DNA from: Modicisalibacter coralii
GTDB taxonomy: Bacteria; Pseudomonadota; Gammaproteobacteria; Pseudomonadales; Halomonadaceae
Assembly: GCF_004117855.1 (NCBI RefSeq)
Contig: NZ_QWBW01000012.1
Location: 116,908 to 180,907 of the forward strand
Reading direction: 5' to 3'
DNA length: 64,000 nt
In this document: positions 9,322 to 17,848 of the stretch, piece by piece
Layout of the letters: each line of letters opens with the position of its first letter
Numbering within the stretch: position 1 is the stretch's first letter
Translations under genes and position numbers: made by a program
The notes under the pieces: model-generated
What the model was told of the DNA's origin: nothing
Seen by the model: only the letters and a program-made list of their open reading frames with translations
The model's database searches: none

Positions 9322-9339
9322 ATCGCTGAATTCAGCGAT
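9322..9339. repeat. Perfect 18-bp palindrome between csgB and csgA
   Basis: ATCGCTGAATTCAGCGAT, able to form a 7-bp stem with an AATT loop in the csgB-csgA message. No U-tract follows on the minus strand, so it is more likely a processing or stability hairpin, or an operator, than a terminator. Confidence 0.6.
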
Positions 9340-9351
9340 ACGCGAACGCGT

Positions 9352-9840
9352 TCAGTGTTGAATGACCTGAACGTTCATCCTGCCCTTGGCGTACTGTGTT
9401 ACCGTCACGGGGGTGTTGCTGCTGCTCAGTTGCACGACCCTGACGTTCCCGGCGATCCCCTGTTGGTCGATCGACGCCTCCTTGGCGTAACCGGACTGGA
9501 TGATCTCGGCGTCATGTCCGATACCGCTTTGCGTGATATCGGCGTGTAGATAGCTGCCCGATTGAAGAATGGCCGCTTCATTGGCGTAGCCACGCTGAGT
9601 GGTCTGCGCGACGTTGGCGTGACCGCTTTGAGCGACTATTGCGGTATTGGACTGCCCCCATTGATAGCTGCCGGCGTGGTTGAATGCGCCCTCCTGCTGC
9701 AGTTCGAGAGCGTTGCCACCCTGGCGATAGGCGGCTGCTGACGAGGGCTCGAGTTCCGAGCCGATGGCGAGATCCTCGGCCATGGCGATGTGGGCCATGA
9801 AGCAACTTCCGAGTAACAGGGCCAGGGCTGACGTTTTCAT
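9352..9840 (-). CDS. csgB: Curli minor subunit/nucleator (CsgB-type)
   Basis: 162 aa with a signal peptide (ending near HIAMAED) and about eight curlin half-repeats such as AIVAQSGHANVAQTTQRGYANEAAILQSG. The C-terminus becomes basic (TQYAKGRMNVQVIQH), as in the surface-anchoring repeat of E. coli CsgB, which nucleates CsgA on the outer membrane. The start at 9840 has GGGA 7 nt upstream. It is first of the csgBA unit, separated from csgG by a terminator and an AT-rich promoter region. Naming it CsgB rather than a second CsgA rests on size, position and tail. Confidence 0.82.
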   Translation of the reverse strand: MKTSALALLLGSCFMAHIAMAEDLAIGSELEPSSAAAYRQGGNALELQQEGAFNHAGSYQWGQSNTAIVAQSGHANVAQTTQRGYANEAAILQSGSYLHADITQSGIGHDAEIIQSGYAKEASIDQQGIAGNVRVVQLSSSNTPVTVTQYAKGRMNVQVIQH

Positions 9841-10048
9841 GACGATTCCCGCCGTTAATGTATGGTTACATTTTTATACATTTCGGAAATCTCGCTATAG
9901 GAATCGAGCATGAAGTTGGGGATGGATTGTTTAATGGATTCCGCTTCACAGGTAATGAATGGCCTGCAGAAACAGGCATTAGGTGGCGATGGGCTTTGTG
10001 TTGGAAAAGGCTTAGAAACGTAGTCCTGAAAAAGGGCGATCAGGCATG
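9841..10048 (-). promoter_or_regulatory. AT-rich csgBA promoter region
   Basis: Unusually AT-rich for the window. It holds TGTA-N4-TACA (9859-9870) including a GGTTACA at 9864-9870, and a TATAAA on the minus strand (9873-9878) that could serve as a -10; no good -35 was found, as is common for sigma-S promoters. The csgDEFG terminator just upstream means csgBA needs its own promoter here. Confidence 0.45.
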
Positions 10049-10071
10049 AAAAAGGCGCCCCGATGGGCGCC
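10049..10071 (-). terminator. Terminator after csgG
   Basis: GGCGCCC / GGGCGCC arms with a CGAT loop, preceded on the plus strand by five A (five U at the end of the leftward transcript). It separates csgDEFG from csgBA. Confidence 0.8.
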
Positions 10072-10091
10072 AAGAAGGCTATTGCAAAGTG

Positions 10092-10931
10092 CTAGAGCAT
10101 GGGAGTCGGCGCCTCGAGATAGGCGCTGAGAACCGGGTCATCGATGTCCGACGGATTCGCCAGGTTCCAGAGCCCGTCCTTGATGCCGCGAGCAATCAGG
10201 TGAATGACCGAGGACTCGATGGCCGACATCACGGCCATCTGCACCGGTTCGTTGTTGGTATATCCGATCTCGCCCTCGAGCAGCCGCTTGAAGTCGATGA
10301 AGCGGTAGACGCCGGCGCGAATCTCATGGGAGAAGATGGTCTTGCTGGTGGTGACGTTGGCCAGCACCGCGCCGGTGGCGATGTCCACCGCGCGGAGGTT
10401 GATGGTGACCTGATCGACCTGATATTGCCCCGACGCGCCGATGCCGAAGTATTCCGCCCCGGCGCCGCCGGTACGCAGGTTGGAGTCATAGGCGATGATC
10501 CCGCCCTCGAGCAGGATGCGCGCGGCATTCAGCGAGTCCAGGGCATCGGCGTTGCCTTGACGCTCGAGGGTCGCCCTGATGATCTTGCGCTCGGTGAGCA
10601 GGTTCTGCAGGCCGACTCGCTCGAGCGGGACGAACCAGCCGGAATCGGCCAGCGCGCCACTGAGCATGGCCGCGCCTCCTTGAGTGACCGCGGTGGAGAA
10701 GGTGCTTGCCGGCTGTGGCTTGTACTGCCCGGTCTGGTCGCGGAAGTCGTAGACGGCGGCGTAGATCTTGGCACTGGGCCTGGGCAGACTGATCAGGTCG
10801 CTGTAGGTCCCCGAGCGTGGCATCAGTGTGGCCGGCGCCGCCTCGAGGCCTTCCGTGTTGGTCACCATGCTCGAGCAGCCACTCAGCAGCACGGCCAGGC
10901 CGAGAGTCAGGAGATAGGTCACGCGTTTCAT
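10092..10931 (-). CDS. csgG: Curli secretion channel lipoprotein CsgG
   Basis: Outer-membrane lipoprotein (279 aa) that forms the nonameric pore exporting curli subunits. Lipobox LLSGC places the lipidated cysteine at residue 19. Family blocks seen: TLMPRSGTYSDL, KIYAAVYDFRDQTGQYKPQPAS, STAVTQGGAAML, WFVPLERVGLQNLLTERKIIRA, and YFGIGASGQYQVDQVTINLRAVD. Start at 10931 is preferred since AAGGAG is 8 nt upstream; an ATG two codons earlier sits too close. Length matches E. coli (277). Confidence 0.95.
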   Translation of the reverse strand: MKRVTYLLTLGLAVLLSGCSSMVTNTEGLEAAPATLMPRSGTYSDLISLPRPSAKIYAAVYDFRDQTGQYKPQPASTFSTAVTQGGAAMLSGALADSGWFVPLERVGLQNLLTERKIIRATLERQGNADALDSLNAARILLEGGIIAYDSNLRTGGAGAEYFGIGASGQYQVDQVTINLRAVDIATGAVLANVTTSKTIFSHEIRAGVYRFIDFKRLLEGEIGYTNNEPVQMAVMSAIESSVIHLIARGIKDGLWNLANPSDIDDPVLSAYLEAPTPML

Positions 10932-10947
10932 GGTCATTCTCCTTGTC

Positions 10948-11352
10948 TCAATTGATGGCCTGGGCAGGGTCGTTGAAATTCACGTCGGTGACTTCGCCGG
11001 TCCGCTTGTTGAGGATCTGCAGCTTGAAACCGGAGCCGACCGGGGTCACCGTGACTTTCAGCTCCGACGAGTCGACGATGCCCCCGCCACCACTGTTGAG
11101 CGCATCCTCGATCAGGTTGTTGGTCAGTGACGTGCGCAGATCCTGGATGAACAGGTCGGTTTCGGTGTAACTGCCGTAGTCGATCGCATCGGGATCCTTG
11201 GTATCGTTCTGCGCCTGTGCCTTGTTGAGCAGATAGTTGCCATTGAGCGGGTCGCCACCGAAGGACGGATTGATGGGCTGGTAGACCAGTTCCCCGGCGT
11301 GAGCGCCCCCCGCCGCCAGTACGAGCGACAATAGAAGTGGATGGATTTTCAT
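10948..11352 (-). CDS. csgF: Curli assembly protein CsgF
   Basis: Secreted accessory (134 aa) that binds CsgG and localises CsgB at the surface. Signal peptide ends near GGAHAGELVYQP; the mature start LVYQPINPSFGGDPLNGNYLL is the strongly conserved CsgG-binding segment. GAGGG is 8 nt before ATG 11352; the longer upstream frame is ignored. Lies 16 bp before csgG in the csgDEFG operon. Size agrees with E. coli CsgF (138). Confidence 0.95.
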   Translation of the reverse strand: MKIHPLLLSLVLAAGGAHAGELVYQPINPSFGGDPLNGNYLLNKAQAQNDTKDPDAIDYGSYTETDLFIQDLRTSLTNNLIEDALNSGGGGIVDSSELKVTVTPVGSGFKLQILNKRTGEVTDVNFNDPAQAIN

Positions 11353-11386
11353 GATGGTTCCCTCGTGCCTGTCGTGGATCCCCGAC

Positions 11387-11899
11387 TCACCATTCGTCGT
11401 CGGCCAGATCGCCATTTTGTTCCAGGGCCTGCATGACCTTGCGTCTGAGGATGAGCTGTTCGACCTGCCCGACGGCCGCGGCGGCATACTGGTCGACATC
11501 GCTCAGGCGCGGGGTCAGCGTGGCCTGGTAGAGAATGCTGTTGCCCTCGGCGACCCAGACGATGCTTCCCCAGCGCGCCGATGGACGCTCGTTGATCACC
11601 AGATTGGTGTTGCTGAGGATCACGCTATCCAGGCGACGCTGGCTGAACTGCTGGTAGAACGTCTTGCCGATCATGGTGATGGTCCTGTCCACGACCAGTC
11701 CGTTGAGCGGCAAGGGCCCCGTGGGCTTTAACGTCTGGGTGGCCGGCCCGTCCTCGCCTTCGGGCGCATCCGGTTGCACGGGCGTGACGTGCGCGCTTTC
11801 GCCGGCGACAGCCTCGTCCTGCGCCGGGGCATGCCCGGACAGGGCCATTGCCAGCGCGCACAGCACGCCGCCCACGAGCCGCGCCTTCACGACGGTCAC
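11387..11899 (-). CDS. csgE: Curli assembly protein CsgE
   Basis: Periplasmic gating adaptor of CsgG (170 aa). A signal sequence (about 1-26) is followed by a Pro/Glu-rich linker absent from the 129-aa E. coli protein, then the CsgE core: LVVDRTITMIGKTFYQQFSQ, NLVINERPSARWGSIVWV, LYQATLTPRLSDV. GTG start at 11899 overlaps the csgD stop as GTGA, so translation is probably coupled. The extra linker of about 40 residues is the odd feature. Confidence 0.92.
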   Translation of the reverse strand: MTVVKARLVGGVLCALAMALSGHAPAQDEAVAGESAHVTPVQPDAPEGEDGPATQTLKPTGPLPLNGLVVDRTITMIGKTFYQQFSQRRLDSVILSNTNLVINERPSARWGSIVWVAEGNSILYQATLTPRLSDVDQYAAAAVGQVEQLILRRKVMQALEQNGDLADDEW

Positions 11900-12567
11900 C
11901 GCCGCTGCGGCTTGTTGGGGCTGGGGGGTGGGGCGCCGAGATTCTGGCGCGCCCAGTTCATCGCCTGGATGCGGTTGTGCACCTTGATCTTGCGGAAGAT
12001 GTTGTAGAGATGAGACTTGACCGTGTGTTCGCTGACGAACAGCTTGTCGGCGATTTCGGTATTGGACGCGCCGGAACCGAGCAGACCGATGATCTCGAGC
12101 TCACGGTGGGTCAGGCCGCAGACCGGGCGATAGGCGTTGAGCTGCTGACGACGGTAGAATTCGATCAGCCGCGTCATCAGCGACCGGGACATCCACAGGT
12201 CGCCATCCAGCAGGGCGCTGATGCCCTTGCAGATCAGCGCCATGCTGTCGCGTCGGTAGAAGACCCCCTTGAGATGCAGTGACGCCAGCACATCGGCGGC
12301 GTGGTCCTCGTCGCGCAGGTTGATTGCGGCCAGGGTCATCGCCCGGCTCTCGGCCGCCTTGCTGTGCCACTGCTGCATGCTGCTTTCATCGACGTGATCG
12401 GCATCGAGCAACACCAGCACCTTGTCGTCGCCGAGATTGTCGAGGTTGTCATGGGGGGCCACCGCCGAGATCTGACAATCGAGCCGCTCGGCGATGTATT
12501 CCATGAAGAGTTGCGTCTGAGGGTTACAGTCTGTAACCAGAAGAATCAACGGATTCCCTTGGGTCAT
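11896..12567 (-). CDS. csgD: LuxR-type regulator of curli, CsgD-like
   Basis: 223-aa transcription factor: a receiver-like N-terminal half (ILLVTDCNPQTQLFMEYI...LVLLDADHVDESS) and a C-terminal LuxR helix-turn-helix from about 150 (LTHRELEIIGLL...SNTEIADKLFVSEHTVKSHLYNIFRKI). This matches E. coli CsgD (216 aa) in size and layout, and it heads the csgDEFG operon. Start at 12567 has GGAG 8 nt upstream. A perfect inverted repeat GGTTACAG-T-CTGTAACC (12522-12538) lies within its first codons, possibly an autoregulatory site. Expected to activate csgBA. Confidence 0.88.
   Translation of the reverse strand: MTQGNPLILLVTDCNPQTQLFMEYIAERLDCQISAVAPHDNLDNLGDDKVLVLLDADHVDESSMQQWHSKAAESRAMTLAAINLRDEDHAADVLASLHLKGVFYRRDSMALICKGISALLDGDLWMSRSLMTRLIEFYRRQQLNAYRPVCGLTHRELEIIGLLGSGASNTEIADKLFVSEHTVKSHLYNIFRKIKVHNRIQAMNWARQNLGAPPPSPNKPQRR
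12522..12538. repeat. GGTTACAG-T-CTGTAACC inverted repeat in the csgD 5' end
   Basis: Perfect 8-bp arms with a 1-nt spacer. GGTTACA recurs at 12677-12683 (csgD upstream) and 9864-9870 (csgB upstream), making it a candidate operator of this locus. Confidence 0.5.
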
Positions 12568-13000
12568 GATCGTTGCTCCAGAAGTATGGGTGTTGTTATG
12601 AGGCGTTATGCTGTCCCGACATACCCATGCTGAGGTCTGACTCAGCTTTGTCGGTCTCACGCCTTTTGTAAAGTTAGGTTACAAGGCTGTACATATAGCG
12701 GTATCGAATATCGTCTGGCCATTTACCTAACGGATTCGAAAACGGCTTATGAAATCGTTGGTTAGTCGTAAACTCATGGCTGCCCAAAAAACGAGTCTGG
12801 GTGGCGTAGGAGAAAAATCAGGAAGCTAAGTGTTTTTTGCTAACCGTTTCTTACCAACTTTTGATGAGGTTTCTCATACCGTGGGTGCGTGTCTTCTCCT
12901 GCTTATCCATGACGTTCACGGGCTCGGTTGCTGGCGTTCCTCGGGGATGGGTTGAGCCTATAGAATGGGTATAGACCCAAATGACGAAGGTGGCTCGAAG
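12568..13000. promoter_or_regulatory. Long AT-rich divergent intergenic region csgD / rdgB
   Basis: 433 bp with no convincing gene. It includes TTGTAA...TTACAA arms around 12666-12685, a GGTTACA at 12677-12683 followed by TGTAC, several A/T tracts between 12780 and 12870, and TGGGT-ATAG-ACCCA at 12966-12979 near the rdgB start. It fits a complex csgD promoter region, but no single promoter can be assigned with confidence. Confidence 0.5.
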
Positions 13001-13594
13001 ATGGATCAACGCTTGGTATTGGCCAGCAGCAATCCGGGAAAACTGCGTGAGTTCAACGCGCTGCTGGCCCCGCGGGGTTATCGGATTTGCCCCCAGGGCG
13101 ACTTTTCGGTGACCGATGTGGAGGAGACCGGGACCACGTTCGTCGAGAATGCGCTGCTCAAGGCCCGTCATGCCTGCCGCCTCAGTGGGCTGCCCGCCCT
13201 GGCCGACGATTCGGGACTCGCCGTGGATGCGCTGGCGGGTGCGCCGGGCATCCATTCGGCCCGCTACGCCGGCGAACCCAAGGACGATACGGCCAACAAT
13301 CGCAAGCTGCTCGCCGCCCTGGCCGAGGTGCCCGAAGGACAGCGCACGGCTCGCTACTGGTGTGTCCTGGTCTGGCTGCAGCACGAATTCGATCCGGTGC
13401 CCCGCATCGTCCAGGCCAGTTGGTCGGGCGAGATCCTGGCCCATCCCCGGGGCGAGGGGGGATTCGGTTACGATCCGCTCTTCTGGGTCCCGGAGCGAGG
13501 CGTGAGCGCGGCCGAACTGAGTGCCGAGGACAAGAACCAGCTCAGCCACCGCGGGCGCGCCCTGCGTGAGCTGATGGAACTGCTGGATCGATGA
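13001..13594 (+). CDS. rdgB: XTP/dITP diphosphatase RdgB (HAM1 family)
   Basis: House-cleaning nucleotidase (197 aa) removing dITP and XTP. Motifs: LVLASSNPGKLREF at the N-terminus, TFVENALLKARHA, DDSGLAVDAL, GIHSARYAGE and GGFGYDPLFWVPE. Start at 13001 is set by homology; a frame-extended start at 12965 would add residues without family character. Ends in an ATGA overlap with hemW, the same pairing as in E. coli (rdgB-hemW). Confidence 0.95.
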   Translation: MDQRLVLASSNPGKLREFNALLAPRGYRICPQGDFSVTDVEETGTTFVENALLKARHACRLSGLPALADDSGLAVDALAGAPGIHSARYAGEPKDDTANNRKLLAALAEVPEGQRTARYWCVLVWLQHEFDPVPRIVQASWSGEILAHPRGEGGFGYDPLFWVPERGVSAAELSAEDKNQLSHRGRALRELMELLDR

Positions 13595-14763
13595 GCGGCC
13601 TTCCCGACCTGTCGCTTTATGTGCACGTGCCCTGGTGCGTGCGGAAGTGCCCCTATTGCGACTTCAACTCCCACGGCATCGGCCGCACCACCGAGCTACC
13701 CGAAGCGGACTACCTGACGGCCCTGCTGGCGGATCTCGACGAAGAGTTGCCCGGGGTGCAGGGACGCAGGCTACAGAGCGTATTCATCGGTGGCGGGACG
13801 CCCAGCTTGATGTCGCCGCACTTTTACGAGCGGCTCATCGACAGGCTCTCGCGCCACGGCCTGCTGACCGAGGGTTGCGAGATCACGTTGGAAGCCAACC
13901 CCGGCACGGTCGAGCAGGGGCGTTTCGAAGGCTATCGCGCGGCGGGCATCAATCGGCTCTCCCTGGGCATACAGAGTTTCCAGGAAGACCAGCTCGCGGC
14001 CCTCGGGCGCATCCATGGTGGCGACGAGGCGCGACGCGCCGTCGACAGCGCCCGTCGGGCGGGTTTCGACAATCTCAATGTGGATCTCATGCATGGCCTG
14101 CCGGGGCAGGATCTCGCCGGTGCGATGGCCGACATCGACCAGGCCCTGGCGCTCGCGCCGGAGCACCTGTCCTGGTATCAGCTCACGCTCGAGCCCAATA
14201 CCGAGTTCCACTCGCGCCCGCCGGTATTGCCCGAGGACGAGACCCTCTGGGCCATTCAGGATGCGGGCCACGAGCGGCTCGAGGAGGCCGGGCTCGAACG
14301 CTACGAGATCTCCGCCTACGCCAGGCCCGGCAAGGCCTCGCGACACAACCTCAACTACTGGCGCTTCGGCGACTATCTGGGGATCGGGGCGGGCGCCCAC
14401 GGCAAGCTCAGCCGTGTCGGGGAGACGGGCGACTGGCGCATCGAGCGTCGCTGGAAGAGCCGGCAGCCCGACGCCTATCTTCGGCGTCGCCGGGACCCGC
14501 GTGGGTTTCTCGCCGGCAGCGAGCCGATCGACGTCGAGCAACTGCCGCTGGAGTTCGCCATGAACGCCCTGCGGCTCGTCGAAGGCGTGCCGCTCTCGCT
14601 GTGGACGGCGCATGTCGGCCGCCCCCTCGACGAGCTGTTGCCGCGGCTGACTGCCGCCCGTGACAAGGGCCTCCTGCTGGAAAGCCCGTCGCGCCTGCAG
14701 GCCACCTCGCTGGGTCTGTTATTCTTGAACGACCTGCTGGCCATGCTCGATGACGATCGATGA
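13591..14763 (+). CDS. hemW: Radical SAM heme chaperone HemW
   Basis: 390-aa radical SAM protein that binds heme and delivers it to membrane targets. The 4Fe-4S motif is C16-x3-C20-x2-C23 within HVPWCVRKCPYCDFNSH. Further: FIGGGTPSL, EANPGTVE, INRLSLGIQSF, and the HemN-like C-terminal domain. It was long confused with coproporphyrinogen dehydrogenase HemN, but the single-Cys spacing and length fit HemW. Overlaps rdgB by 4 bp. Confidence 0.94.
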   Translation: MSGLPDLSLYVHVPWCVRKCPYCDFNSHGIGRTTELPEADYLTALLADLDEELPGVQGRRLQSVFIGGGTPSLMSPHFYERLIDRLSRHGLLTEGCEITLEANPGTVEQGRFEGYRAAGINRLSLGIQSFQEDQLAALGRIHGGDEARRAVDSARRAGFDNLNVDLMHGLPGQDLAGAMADIDQALALAPEHLSWYQLTLEPNTEFHSRPPVLPEDETLWAIQDAGHERLEEAGLERYEISAYARPGKASRHNLNYWRFGDYLGIGAGAHGKLSRVGETGDWRIERRWKSRQPDAYLRRRRDPRGFLAGSEPIDVEQLPLEFAMNALRLVEGVPLSLWTAHVGRPLDELLPRLTAARDKGLLLESPSRLQATSLGLLFLNDLLAMLDDDR

Positions 14764-14809
14764 CCGGCAATGTCCCTGCGCAATCCATGGAAACGAGGAA
14801 CTTCAAAGG

Positions 14810-15490
14810 ATGATTCACAAGCAACTCTGGCTCGCGATTCCCCTCTCCGCGGCGCTGGCCGTGACCGGGTGCTCGACCACCAACCCGCAGACCGGCGAGC
14901 AGCAGACCGCCAAGGCCACCAGCGGGGCCGGCATCGGTGCCGCCGTGGGGGCGGTGGCCGGTCTGCTCAGTGGTGACAGCGCCACCAGCCGCCGCGATCA
15001 TGCCGCCATCGGTGCCGCGGTGGGCGCCGCCGCCGGGGCCGGCATCGGTTACTACATGGACCGTCAGGAAGCCCAGTTGCGCGATCGCCTTCAGGGCACC
15101 GGCATCGGCGTCCAGCGTCAGGGCAACGACATCGTCCTCAACATGCCCAACAGCGTCACCTTCGGCTTCGATTCCAGCGATCTGACGGCGCAGGCCAGGC
15201 AGGCGCTCAACGACGTGACCAGCGTGCTGCGGGAGTATCCCGATACCCGCATCACGGTCGCCGGCTATACCGACAGCACCGGCAAGGAAGCCTACAACCA
15301 GCGCCTCTCCGAGCGCCGGGCCGCTGCCGTCGGCGACTACCTGGTCCAGGGCGGCGTCGAGTCCCAGCGTATCCAGCGGGTGGGCTACGGTGAGCGCCAG
15401 CCGGTCGCCAGCAACGACACCGAACAGGGTCGCGCCCAGAACCGTCGTGTCGAGATCACCGTGACGCCGACCCAACAGCAGTCGGGCTGA
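14810..15490 (+). CDS. OmpA-family outer-membrane lipoprotein (YiaD/YfiB-like)
   Basis: 226 aa. Lipobox AVTGC gives a lipidated Cys21. Residues 40-85 are two glycine-zipper stretches (AGIGAAVGAVAG and AAIGAAVGAAAGAGIGYY), and residues 110-220 an OmpA C-terminal domain binding peptidoglycan: VTFGFDSSDL, VAGYTDSTG, NQRLSERRAAAV, GYGERQPVASN, NRRVEI. It would tether the outer membrane to the wall. Start at 14810 begins MIHKQLWLAI, with GAGG about 11 nt upstream. Monocistronic with its own terminator. Confidence 0.88.
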   Translation: MIHKQLWLAIPLSAALAVTGCSTTNPQTGEQQTAKATSGAGIGAAVGAVAGLLSGDSATSRRDHAAIGAAVGAAAGAGIGYYMDRQEAQLRDRLQGTGIGVQRQGNDIVLNMPNSVTFGFDSSDLTAQARQALNDVTSVLREYPDTRITVAGYTDSTGKEAYNQRLSERRAAAVGDYLVQGGVESQRIQRVGYGERQPVASNDTEQGRAQNRRVEITVTPTQQQSG

Positions 15491-15507
15491 CGTCCAACGC
15501 CGTCGCA

Positions 15508-15538
15508 GGCCCGTCGAGGACGATCGGCGGGCCTTTTT
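15508..15538 (+). terminator. Terminator of the OmpA-type lipoprotein gene
   Basis: GGCCCG...CGGGCC (extended by TCG/CGG) followed by five T at 15534-15538. Confidence 0.85.
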
Positions 15539-15555
15539 CTTGTCAGGAACCCCTC

Positions 15556-16404
15556 ATGCTCGCCTATCAGCACGCCTATCACGCCGGCAACTTCGCCGAC
15601 GTCCACAAGCACTTGACGCTCTTCGCGGTAACGCGGCATCTCTTACGTAAAGAATCGCCCGTTACGTATATCGATACCCATGCCGGGCGCGGCCTGTACC
15701 CGCTCGACGGTGTCGAGACGCAGAAACTCAAGGAGTACCAGAACGGCGTCGCCCCCTTGTGGGCGGCCCGGGAGCGCCTGCAGGACGGCGATGAACTGCT
15801 GACGGGCTGGCTGACGGCTCTCGAGCGCTGTCAGAAGGGACGATCGCGGCTCGAGCGTTATCCCGGCTCGCCCTGGTGGCTCGCCGAGGCACTGCGTCCT
15901 CAGGATCGGCTGAGCCTGTTCGAGTTGCATCCCGGCGAATATCGTCATCTCGAGGAGGGCGACCTGCCGAACGCCCGGCGGATTCACGGCGACGGGCTGG
16001 CCGGGCTGACACGCCTGCTGCCGGTTGGCACGCCGCGGCTGTGTGTGTTGATCGATCCCAGCTACGAACGCAAGGCGGAATACCTCGAGGTGGCCGAGAC
16101 CCTGCAGAAGGTCGTGCGCAAGGCGCGTCACGCGGTCGTGGTGATCTGGTACCCGCTGCTGCCGGCGGGCCGTCACGAGACGTTGCTGGAGCGTCTCCGC
16201 GACGCCGGCATCCGCAAGCTCTGGCGCAGCGAGATACGCCTCAGTGATGGGACGGATGCCACCCACGGGATGCAGGGCAGCGGTGTGGTGATCCTCAATC
16301 CGCCCTGGGGATTGGGCGACGAACTGGATGCCAGCCTGGCGCGCCTCGTCCCGCTGTGGGGCGGGTCGGCACGCCATCGGGCCAGCTGGTGGGTGGGCGA
16401 GTAG
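15556..16404 (+). CDS. rlmJ: 23S rRNA (adenine-2030-N6)-methyltransferase RlmJ
   Basis: SAM-dependent rRNA methylase (282 aa). N-terminal MLAYQHAYHAGNFADVHKH is the family hallmark; then TYIDTHAGRGLY for SAM and LIDPSYERKAEY for the catalytic DPxY motif. Start 15556 lies directly after the upstream terminator, with CAGGA near. Convergent with mnmE, only 11 bp apart. The third motif residue is Ser instead of the E. coli Pro; I believe this also occurs in relatives. Confidence 0.93.
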   Translation: MLAYQHAYHAGNFADVHKHLTLFAVTRHLLRKESPVTYIDTHAGRGLYPLDGVETQKLKEYQNGVAPLWAARERLQDGDELLTGWLTALERCQKGRSRLERYPGSPWWLAEALRPQDRLSLFELHPGEYRHLEEGDLPNARRIHGDGLAGLTRLLPVGTPRLCVLIDPSYERKAEYLEVAETLQKVVRKARHAVVVIWYPLLPAGRHETLLERLRDAGIRKLWRSEIRLSDGTDATHGMQGSGVVILNPPWGLGDELDASLARLVPLWGGSARHRASWWVGE

Positions 16405-16415
16405 CCAGGGGGCTG

Positions 16416-17798
16416 CTATTTCCCGATGCAGAATTCGCCGAAGATCTTGCCCAGCAGATCGTCGGCGCTGAACTCGCCGGTGATCTCGCCGAGGGCCTGC
16501 TGGGCCTCGCGCAGGTCCTCGGCGAGCAATTCGCCGGCGCCGTGGCCCTGGAGCTGGGCCTCGCCGTTGGCGAGCGCCTGCTCGGCCCGGTCGATCGCTT
16601 CCAGGTGGCGGCGCCGCGCCGAGAAGCGCCCCTCGGTGGTGGCCGTGTAGCCCATCACCGCCTTGAGATGTTCCTTCAGGTTATCCACACCCTCGCCGGT
16701 CCTGGCGGAGAGCCGGACCACCGGCGGGGTTGTGGATAAGTCACCTTGCGGGGTTTCGCGGGTGGTGTCGATCTTGTTGCGCACCAGGGTCAGACGCGAC
16801 GGATCGGGCAGTCGCGAGACGAATTCCGGCCAGATCGCCATCGGGTCGGTGGCTTCGGTGGTGGTGGCATCGACCAGCAGCAGGACACGGTCGGCCTTCT
16901 CGATCTCCGCCCAGGCACGGGCCACACCGATCTTCTCCACCGCATCCGGGGTGTCCCGCAGGCCGGCCGTATCGATCACGTGAAGCGGCATGCCGTCGAG
17001 ATGGATGTGCTCGCGAAGCACGTCACGGGTGGTCCCGGCTATCTCGGTGACGATGGCCGTTTCCTGGGCCGTCAGGGCGTTGAGCAGGCTCGACTTGCCG
17101 GCGTTGGGGCGACCCGCGATCACCACGCTCATGCCCTCGCGCATCAGCGCCCCCTGGCCCGCCGAGCGGCGCACCTCGGCGAGTTCGTGCTGCACGCCGG
17201 CGAGCAGCGATGCCACATGGCCATCGGCGAGGAAATCGATCTCTTCCTCCGGGAAGTCGATCGCTGCCTCGACGTACATGCGCAGTTCGATCAGGCGCTC
17301 GACCAGGCCGGCCACTCGCTCCGAGAACGCCCCCTGCAGCGAGCGCAGGGCATTTTCCGCGGCGGCCCGGGAGCTGGCGTCGATCAGATCGGCGATCGCC
17401 TCGGCCTGGGCCAGGTCGAGCTTGTCGTTGAGAAAGGCGCGCTCGGAGAACTCGCCGGGGCGGGCCAGTCGGGCACCCAGCGTGACGCAGCACTCCAGCA
17501 GCATGTCCATGAGGACCGGACCGCCATGGCCCTGCAGCTCGAGGACATCCTCGCCGGTGAAGGAGTGCGGGCCGGGGAAGAAGAGGGCGATGCCCTCGTC
17601 GATGGCCTGGCCGTCGCCGCCGAGAAAGGGCCCGTAGACGGCATGGCGCGGGGCGGGGCGGGTTCCCAGCACGCTCTCGGCGATCGCCCGGCAGGCGGGC
17701 CCCGAGACGCGAATGATGCCCACCCCGCCACGCCCCGGCGGGGTGGCCAGCGCGGCGATGGTGTCCTGGGTGTAAAGAGGCTGATCGAGCATTGTCAT
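16416..17798 (-). CDS. mnmE: tRNA uridine-5-carboxymethylaminomethyl modification GTPase MnmE
   Basis: 460-aa GTPase that with MnmG modifies wobble U34. N-terminal tetrahydrofolate domain ([20 protein letters not shown]), G domain with GRPNAGKSS near residue 228 and TEIAGTTRD, and the C-terminal FCIGK with the essential cysteine. Start at 17798 has AGGGAG 5-6 nt upstream, better than the longer frame. mnmG is not adjacent. Two perfect inverted DnaA boxes lie inside the gene. Confidence 0.95.
   Translation of the reverse strand: MTMLDQPLYTQDTIAALATPPGRGGVGIIRVSGPACRAIAESVLGTRPAPRHAVYGPFLGGDGQAIDEGIALFFPGPHSFTGEDVLELQGHGGPVLMDMLLECCVTLGARLARPGEFSERAFLNDKLDLAQAEAIADLIDASSRAAAENALRSLQGAFSERVAGLVERLIELRMYVEAAIDFPEEEIDFLADGHVASLLAGVQHELAEVRRSAGQGALMREGMSVVIAGRPNAGKSSLLNALTAQETAIVTEIAGTTRDVLREHIHLDGMPLHVIDTAGLRDTPDAVEKIGVARAWAEIEKADRVLLLVDATTTEATDPMAIWPEFVSRLPDPSRLTLVRNKIDTTRETPQGDLSTTPPVVRLSARTGEGVDNLKEHLKAVMGYTATTEGRFSARRRHLEAIDRAEQALANGEAQLQGHGAGELLAEDLREAQQALGEITGEFSADDLLGKIFGEFCIGK
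16681..16739. promoter_or_regulatory. Two perfect DnaA boxes within mnmE
   Basis: TTATCCACA at 16681-16689 and TGTGGATAA at 16731-16739, in opposite orientation, about 3.6 kb left of oriC. They encode part of the VDNL and LSTTP segments of MnmE. Confidence 0.5.
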
Positions 17799-17848
17799 CG
17801 AACTCCCTGGGGATGAAACCATTGTCGTCATCCCGCTCTCAAACGCCA

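Noticed and set aside
8289..9329. 346-codon plus-strand ORF over csgA with repeating residues
   Set aside because: Periodicity is the antisense image of curlin repeats.
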